From contig CAMDFT010000003.1 of NCBI GenBank assembly GCA_945897795.1, positions 23,578 through 87,577 on the forward strand: a stretch of 64,000 nt of DNA, in the 5' to 3' direction. A program made the translations under genes and the position numbers. The stretch's first letter is position 1; every line of letters starts with the position of its first letter. Origin of the DNA: Limnohabitans sp. Rim8 (GTDB taxonomy: Bacteria; Pseudomonadota; Gammaproteobacteria; Burkholderiales; Burkholderiaceae_C). The notes beneath the pieces are model-generated. The model ran no database searches. It saw only the letters and a program-made list of their open reading frames with translations, and had not been told where the DNA came from. This document shows positions 58,022 to 64,000 of the stretch, piece by piece.

Positions 58022-58063
58022 GGGGGTTCAATGGCTTCCAATAGAAGCCATTGAGCCAGGCGC

Positions 58064-58600
58064 TCAGGCCTTGGTTTTGTTGTAAGCCGCGATGCCGTCC
58101 AGGATTTCCTTGTGGGCGGATTCTTTGCCTTCCCATCCCAGCACTTTGACCCACTTGCCTTTTTCGAGGTCTTTGTAGTGCTCAAAGAAGTGGGCGATCG
58201 CGTTGCGGCGCATCGCGTTCACATCCGAGATGTCTTGCCAGTGGTCGTACATCGGCAAAATTTTGCTGGTCGGCACAGCAACCACCTTGCCATCCACACC
58301 GGCCTCGTCTTCCATCATCAAAATGCCCAAGGCTCGGCAGGGCACGACCACACCGGGGTGCAAGGCGTAAGGGGTGATCACCAACACGTCCACCGGGTCT
58401 CCGTCGCCAGACAGGGTTTGGGGCACGTAGCCGTAATTGGTGGGGTAGTGCATGGCCGTGGTCATGAAACGGTCCACGAACAAGGCGCCGGTTTCCTTGT
58501 CCACTTCGTACTTGATCGGATCGGCGTTCATCGGGATTTCGATGATCACGTTGAAAGTTTCGGGCGCTTGTTTGCCGGGGGTCACGTTGTCGAGGGACAT
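58064..58600 (-). CDS. ppa: Inorganic pyrophosphatase
   Basis: [60 protein letters not shown]. Confidence 0.95.
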   Translation of the reverse strand: MSLDNVTPGKQAPETFNVIIEIPMNADPIKYEVDKETGALFVDRFMTTAMHYPTNYGYVPQTLSGDGDPVDVLVITPYALHPGVVVPCRALGILMMEDEAGVDGKVVAVPTSKILPMYDHWQDISDVNAMRRNAIAHFFEHYKDLEKGKWVKVLGWEGKESAHKEILDGIAAYNKTKA

Positions 58601-58817
58601 CTTGCAGGTCTCGGGGTGAAAAGTTAAAGAAAAACGAAGATCTCTAGGGATTAACCCCGATTTTACTTTCACAAGGCTTGCGCTGATCGTGTCCCAGCCT
58701 CTTTAATGTGCCGTTGGCCAATCGTTCTCCGGTTTCGGTGATCGAGGAAGCAACGCCATGGAGGGGTCTCCGGTGCGTTGCCCCTCTGTTCAGCGACAAC
58801 CATCGAGGAGTACAACG

Positions 58818-60887
58818 ATGACAGGAAATTCAGCGCTCGTTCTGGCGCTCGTATGTGGTTTGATTGCCGTGGCTTACGGCATTTGGGCCCGAGGGTGGAT
58901 CCTTTCTCAAGATGCCGGCAATGCCCGGATGCAGGAAATTGCAGCGGCCATTCAGGATGGTGCTGCGGCCTATCTGGCCCGGCAATACAAAACCATCGCC
59001 ATCGTTGGCGTGGTGCTGGCCATCCTGATGGGCATCTTTCTGGATGGCATCACCGCCATCGGTTTCGTGATTGGCGCGGTGCTTTCGGGCGCGTGCGGCT
59101 TTATCGGCATGAATGTGTCGGTCAAAGCCAACGTGCGCACGGCCCAGGCCGCCACCAAAGGCATTGGCCCGGCGCTGGACGTGGCGTTTCGGGGTGGTGC
59201 CATCACCGGCATGCTGGTGGTGGGCTTGGGTCTGTTGGGTGTGTCCGGTTTTTACTGGTTTTTGGTGGGCAACGGCAACCTCACGCCTGACAAAAATCTG
59301 GCTACCTTGCTTAACCCCCTGATCGGCTTTGCCTTCGGCTCCTCGCTGATCTCCATTTTTGCCCGACTGGGCGGTGGCATTTTCACCAAGGGCGCTGACG
59401 TGGGCGCCGACCTGGTGGGCAAAGTGGAAGCGGGCATTCCCGAGGACGATCCGCGCAACCCGGCCGTGATTGCCGACAACGTGGGCGACAACGTGGGCGA
59501 CTGCGCCGGCATGGCCGCCGACCTGTTCGAGACGTATGCCGTGACCTTGATCGCGACCATGGTGCTGGGGGCCTTGCTGATTTCGGCGGCCCCAGGTCAG
59601 GCCGTGCTGTACCCACTGGCCCTGGGCGCGGTATCCATCATCGCCTCCATCATTGGCTGCTTCTTCGTCAAGGCCTCTCCGGGCATGACCAATGTGATGC
59701 CCGCGCTCTACAAAGGCCTGGCCATCTCGGGCGTGCTGTCCTTGATTGCCTTTTACTTTGTCACCACCTGGCTGATGCCTGACAACGCCCTGGGCGCTGC
59801 GGGCAGCCAGATGAAGCTGTTTGGTGCCTGCGCCGTGGGGCTGGTGCTCACGGCCGCCTTGGTCTGGATCACCGAGTTCTACACCGGCACGCAATACGCC
59901 CCGGTGCAGCACATCGCGCAAGCCTCGACCACCGGCCACGGCACCAACATCATCGCTGGTCTGGGCGTGTCCATGCGCTCCACCGCATGGCCAGTGATGT
60001 TCGTCTGTCTGGCCATCTGGACAGCTTATGCGCTGGGTGGCTTGTACGGCATCGCCGTGGCGGCTACCTCCATGCTGAGCATGGCGGGCATCGTGGTGGC
60101 GCTGGACGCTTATGGCCCCATCACCGACAACGCGGGCGGCATTGCCGAAATGGCCGAAATGCCCAGCAGCGTGCGCGACGTCACCGACCCGCTGGATGCC
60201 GTGGGCAACACCACCAAGGCTGTGACCAAGGGTTACGCCATTGGCTCAGCAGGCCTGGCCTCGCTGGTGCTGTTTGCCGACTACACGCACAAACTGGAGG
60301 CCTACGGCAAGGCCATCAGCTTTGACCTGTCCGACCCTCTGGTCATCATTGGCCTGTTCATTGGCGGGCTGATCCCCTACCTGTTCGGGGCCATGGCCAT
60401 GGAAGCGGTGGGCCGGGCTGCAGGCAGCGTGGTGGTTGAAGTGCGCCGCCAGTTCAAGGAGATCCCCGGCATCATGGAAGGCACGGCCAAGCCCGAATAC
60501 GGCAAAGCCGTTGACATGCTGACCACAGCCGCCATCAAGGAAATGGTCATCCCAAGCCTGTTGCCCGTGGTGGTGCCGGTGCTGGTGGGCCTGATTCTGG
60601 GGCCCAAGGCGCTGGGCGGTTTGCTGATGGGCACCATCATCACCGGCCTGTTTGTGGCGATTTCCATGTGCACTGGGGGTGGTGCTTGGGACAACGCCAA
60701 GAAATACATCGAAGACGGCCACCACGGCGGCAAGGGCTCAGACGCCCACAAGGCAGCCGTGACCGGTGATACGGTGGGTGACCCTTACAAGGACACCGCT
60801 GGCCCGGCCATCAACCCGCTGATCAAGATCATCAACATCGTGGCGCTTTTGATCGTGCCGCTGGTGATGCAGGTTCACGGTACCTGA
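58818..60887 (+). CDS. hppA: Membrane-bound proton-translocating pyrophosphatase
   Basis: Multi-[52 protein letters not shown]. Confidence 0.96.
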   Translation: MTGNSALVLALVCGLIAVAYGIWARGWILSQDAGNARMQEIAAAIQDGAAAYLARQYKTIAIVGVVLAILMGIFLDGITAIGFVIGAVLSGACGFIGMNVSVKANVRTAQAATKGIGPALDVAFRGGAITGMLVVGLGLLGVSGFYWFLVGNGNLTPDKNLATLLNPLIGFAFGSSLISIFARLGGGIFTKGADVGADLVGKVEAGIPEDDPRNPAVIADNVGDNVGDCAGMAADLFETYAVTLIATMVLGALLISAAPGQAVLYPLALGAVSIIASIIGCFFVKASPGMTNVMPALYKGLAISGVLSLIAFYFVTTWLMPDNALGAAGSQMKLFGACAVGLVLTAALVWITEFYTGTQYAPVQHIAQASTTGHGTNIIAGLGVSMRSTAWPVMFVCLAIWTAYALGGLYGIAVAATSMLSMAGIVVALDAYGPITDNAGGIAEMAEMPSSVRDVTDPLDAVGNTTKAVTKGYAIGSAGLASLVLFADYTHKLEAYGKAISFDLSDPLVIIGLFIGGLIPYLFGAMAMEAVGRAAGSVVVEVRRQFKEIPGIMEGTAKPEYGKAVDMLTTAAIKEMVIPSLLPVVVPVLVGLILGPKALGGLLMGTIITGLFVAISMCTGGGAWDNAKKYIEDGHHGGKGSDAHKAAVTGDTVGDPYKDTAGPAINPLIKIINIVALLIVPLVMQVHGT

Positions 60888-60906
60888 TCTTCTTTGCAAG
60901 GTCTGA

Positions 60907-60934
60907 AAGGCCCGCTTTGGCGGGCCTTTTTTTG
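60907..60934 (+). terminator. Rho-independent terminator after hppA
   Basis: AAGGCCCGCTTTGGCGGGCCTTTTTTT. Confidence 0.9.
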
Positions 60935-61007
60935 TGCTCGGCTGAGCCGCAAAGGTCGATGTCCCGTGGGTGATTTTCAAAATCCTGCCCGGGTTCACAA
61001 TAGGCCC

Positions 61008-62441
61008 ATGCAAATGAATTTCATCGCCAACCAATCCATCCCCGCCCTGGCAGGCCAAACCATTGATGTGCTCGACCCGTCTGACGGGCTGGTGTTTGAG
61101 CAGATCCCGCGCAGCCAAGAGGCCGACATCGATGCTGCTGTTGTGGCGGCCCGAGCGGCCTTCAACGGCCCTTGGGGCAAGCTGACGGCTGTAGAGCGCG
61201 GGCGCTTGCTCATGAAGCTGTCGCAAAAAGTGAGCGAGCACGCCGCCGAACTGGCCGCCCTGGAGCAGCGCGATTGCGGCAAGCCCACCAAACAGGCCGC
61301 CGCCGATTCGGTGGCCTTGGCGCGTTACTTTGAGTTTTATGCCGGGGCCTGCGACAAGCTGCACGGCGAGACCCTGCCCTACCAAAACGGCTACAGCGTG
61401 CTGACTTGGCGCGAGCCGCATGGCGTGACGGGCCATGTGATCCCCTGGAACTACCCGATGCAGATTTTTGGGCGCAGCGTGGGCGGCGCTTTGGCTGCGG
61501 GCAACGCCTGCGTGGTCAAACCGGCCGAAGACGCTTGCCTGTCGCTCATTCGCGTGGCGCAGCTGGCCGCCGAGGTGGGTTTCCCGCCCGGGGCCATCAA
61601 CATCGTCACCGGTTACGGCCACGAAGTGGGCGATGCGCTGGCGCGTCACCCCGGCATTGACCACATCAGCTTCACCGGCAGCCCCCGCGTGGGCACGCTC
61701 ATCCAGCAAGTGGCGGCTGAGCGGCATTGTCCCGTGACGCTGGAGCTGGGTGGCAAGAGCCCGCAGATTATTTTTGACGATGCCGACCTGGACGCGGCCA
61801 TTCCGGTGGTGGTGAACGCCATCGTGCAAAACTCGGGGCAGACCTGCAGCGCAGGCTCACGCGTTCTGATTCAACAAGGCATTTACGAACCGCTATTGAA
61901 GCGCCTGGGCGAAGCCTTTGGCCGCCTGCAGGTGGGCTCGGCCGCGATGAACCTGGACCTGGGGCCTTTGATACGCGCCAGCCAGTTGGAGCGAGTGACG
62001 GGTTTCTTGGACCAAGCCCGCGCAGACGGCATTGCCACGGTGGCCCAAGGGCAAATTGCGGCAGGTGTGCCTGCGGGCGGCTTTTACCAAGCCCCCACTT
62101 TGCTGCGCGATGTGCCGGTGATGCACCGCCTGGCGCAAGAAGAAGTGTTTGGCCCGGTGCTGTCGGCCATGTCCTTCACCGACGAAGACCACGCCGTCGA
62201 ATTGGCCAATGCCACCGAGTTCGGTTTGGTGGCCGGTATCTGGACACGCGATGGTGGCCGCCAATTCCGCATGGCCAAGCGCGTGCGCAGCGGCCAGGTG
62301 TTCATCAACAACTACGGCGCAGGCGGAGGTGTGGAACTGCCCTTTGGCGGCGTCAAGTCCTCGGGCTATGGCCGCGAAAAAGGCTTTGAAGCCTTGCTGG
62401 GCTTCACCACCCTCAAGACGGTGGCGATCCAGCACGGTTGA
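61008..62441 (+). CDS. Aldehyde dehydrogenase family protein
   Basis: VIPWNYPMQIFGRSVGGALAAGNACVVKPAE, LELGGKSPQIIFDDADLD, NSGQTCSAGSR. Confidence 0.92.
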   Translation: MQMNFIANQSIPALAGQTIDVLDPSDGLVFEQIPRSQEADIDAAVVAARAAFNGPWGKLTAVERGRLLMKLSQKVSEHAAELAALEQRDCGKPTKQAAADSVALARYFEFYAGACDKLHGETLPYQNGYSVLTWREPHGVTGHVIPWNYPMQIFGRSVGGALAAGNACVVKPAEDACLSLIRVAQLAAEVGFPPGAINIVTGYGHEVGDALARHPGIDHISFTGSPRVGTLIQQVAAERHCPVTLELGGKSPQIIFDDADLDAAIPVVVNAIVQNSGQTCSAGSRVLIQQGIYEPLLKRLGEAFGRLQVGSAAMNLDLGPLIRASQLERVTGFLDQARADGIATVAQGQIAAGVPAGGFYQAPTLLRDVPVMHRLAQEEVFGPVLSAMSFTDEDHAVELANATEFGLVAGIWTRDGGRQFRMAKRVRSGQVFINNYGAGGGVELPFGGVKSSGYGREKGFEALLGFTTLKTVAIQHG

Positions 62442-62517
62442 GGCACCCGCATGCGGGGCTCTGCGGTCTTGACCATGTTGTCTGCAAGGCGTGGCGGCTC
62501 GGGCACAATCAACCCCC

Positions 62518-63660
62518 ATGTCTGAACGCGTCATTCCGCTGGTTGACCAGCGCCATCCCAGCTTGCCTTTGCCCACGTTGTTGGCGGGCCAAGACTTGAA
62601 CGCCCTGCCCTTGGACGGCCTGCGCCGCCCGCTGACCGATTTGCGCATCAGCGTGACCGACCGCTGCAACTTCAGGTGCAGCTATTGCATGCCCAAGGAA
62701 GTCTTTGACAAGGACTACGCCTACCTGCCGCACAGCCATCTGCTGAGCTTTGAGGAAATCACCCGAATCGCCACTGTGTTCGTGGGCCGTGGGGTGCGCA
62801 AGATCCGCTTGACGGGTGGTGAGCCGCTGCTGCGAAAGAACATCGAAATACTGATTGAGCAACTGGCCGCGCTGCGCACCCCTGACGGCCAGCCGCTTGA
62901 TTTGACCCTGACCACCAACGGTTCGCTGCTGGCGCGCAAAGCCCAAAGCCTGAAAGGCGCCGGGCTGCAACGCGTGACGGTGAGTCTCGATGGCCTGGAC
63001 GATGCGGTGTTCAGAAGCATGAACGATGTGGACTTTCCGGTGGCCGATGTGCTGGCCGGGATCGAAGCCGCGAGGGCTGCGGGCCTGGGGCCAATCAAGG
63101 TCAACATGGTGGTCAAGCGCGGCACCAATGACCACGAAATTTTGCCCATGGCCCGGCACTTCCAGGGCACAGGCATTGTGCTGCGCTTCATCGAATACAT
63201 GGACGTGGGCGCGACGAACGGTTGGTGCATGGACGAAGTCTTGCCCAGCGCCGAGGTGGTTCGCCGCCTGCATGCCGAGCTGCCGCTGGTGCAGCTGGAC
63301 CCAGCCGCCCCCGGTGAGACCGCCGAGCGCTGGGGCTACGCCAACGCCCAAGGCGAGCATGACCCATTGCTGGGCGAGGTGGGTGTCATCAGCAGCGTGA
63401 CGCAGGCCTTTTGCGGCGACTGCAACCGCGCCCGCCTGTCCACCGAAGGCCGCTTGTATTTGTGCTTGTTTGCCAGTCAAGGCTACGACCTGCGCCAGCT
63501 GCTGCGCGACCCGGCGCAAAGCGACAACGCACTGGCCCAGACGGTGGACGCCATCTGGCGCGGACGGACTGACCAATATTCGGTGCTGCGCAGCCTGCGC
63601 GGGCCGGACACCGCCAGCGGCCCCGGCCACCGAGTGGAAATGAGCTACATCGGAGGCTGA
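62518..63660 (+). CDS. moaA: GTP 3',8-cyclase (molybdenum cofactor biosynthesis protein A)
   Basis: Radical-SAM [22 protein letters not shown]-terminal [22 protein letters not shown]. Confidence 0.95.
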   Translation: MSERVIPLVDQRHPSLPLPTLLAGQDLNALPLDGLRRPLTDLRISVTDRCNFRCSYCMPKEVFDKDYAYLPHSHLLSFEEITRIATVFVGRGVRKIRLTGGEPLLRKNIEILIEQLAALRTPDGQPLDLTLTTNGSLLARKAQSLKGAGLQRVTVSLDGLDDAVFRSMNDVDFPVADVLAGIEAARAAGLGPIKVNMVVKRGTNDHEILPMARHFQGTGIVLRFIEYMDVGATNGWCMDEVLPSAEVVRRLHAELPLVQLDPAAPGETAERWGYANAQGEHDPLLGEVGVISSVTQAFCGDCNRARLSTEGRLYLCLFASQGYDLRQLLRDPAQSDNALAQTVDAIWRGRTDQYSVLRSLRGPDTASGPGHRVEMSYIGG

Positions 63661-63665
63661 AGGCC

Positions 63666-64000
63666 ATGAACCCCCATACCCAGAATGCACCGGGCATCAC
63701 CGGCCTCATCCTCGCAGGCGGTCGCGGCTCGCGCATGGGCGGCGTTGACAAGGGCCTGCAGAACTTTCGCGGCCTGCCGCTGGCGCTGCAAACCCTGATG
63801 CGCCTGCAGCTGCAAAGCCTGCCGCCCCAGGAAATTCTGATCAACGCCAACCGCAACCTGGCCGCTTACGAGTCGCTGGGCGTGCCGGTTTGGCCCGACA
63901 GCATCGACGGCTTTGCCGGACCTTTGGCGGGCTTTCTCACGGGCCTGGAGCACTGCGAAACGCCGCTCTTGCTCACCGTGCCTTGCGACTCGCCGCTGTT
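63666..64000 (+). CDS. mobA: Molybdenum cofactor guanylyltransferase, 3'-truncated by the window edge
   Basis: [32 protein letters not shown]; follows moaA. Confidence 0.9.
   Translation, partial: MNPHTQNAPGITGLILAGGRGSRMGGVDKGLQNFRGLPLALQTLMRLQLQSLPPQEILINANRNLAAYESLGVPVWPDSIDGFAGPLAGFLTGLEHCETPLLLTVPCDSPL

Noticed and set aside
58720-58817. Fluoride (crcB-type) riboswitch ahead of hppA
   Set aside because: The leader lacks the conserved fluoride-riboswitch core as I know it; only generic helices are visible.
58830-59939. Minus-strand 369-aa ORF antisense to hppA
   Set aside because: Shadow ORF opposite a conserved gene.
62509-63690. Minus-strand 393-aa ORF antisense to moaA
   Set aside because: Shadow ORF opposite a conserved gene.

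Overview
The window holds most of a purple-bacterial photosynthesis gene cluster (PGC; about 1-34 kb) followed by housekeeping genes of a betaproteobacterial (Burkholderiales/Comamonadaceae-like) chromosome. The taxonomic label is inferred from gene content and order. The plus-strand arm is bchB(partial)-bchH-bchL-bchM-lhaA-puhA-puhB-puhC-acsF-puhE-crtI-crtB, then a small membrane ORF, a DUF2269-like gene and an SDR gene. The convergent minus-strand arm, in transcription order, is crtE-crtF-bchC-bchX-bchY-bchZ-pufB-[small membrane ORF]-pufA-pufL-pufM-pufC-terminator-crtA-crtD-crtC. An alpha/beta hydrolase, a second bchC-like gene and a bciA-type 8-vinyl reductase flank it. The rest includes nfeD/SPFH, phaCAB, pgeF, aat-bpt, an iclR gene, a D,D-endopeptidase, leuA with a leader peptide and attenuator, pssA, ilvBNC, an ECF sigma factor cluster, a LOG gene, a PII gene, nadE, a GNAT-like gene, a RelE/HigB-type toxin-antitoxin pair, ppa/hppA, aldh, moaA and mobA(partial). 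The most interesting observations are: (i) an unassigned 74-aa single-TM protein encoded between pufB and pufA; (ii) three PpsR/CrtJ-like palindromes at exact 26-bp periodicity upstream of crtE, and an 8-bp-spaced pair upstream of bchC; (iii) two divergent bchC paralogs; (iv) hairpins between puf genes; (v) a crtD/crtC overlap with no ordinary crtC start; (vi) a leu leader-peptide attenuator. All assignments come from reading the sequence and family knowledge; no database search was run.
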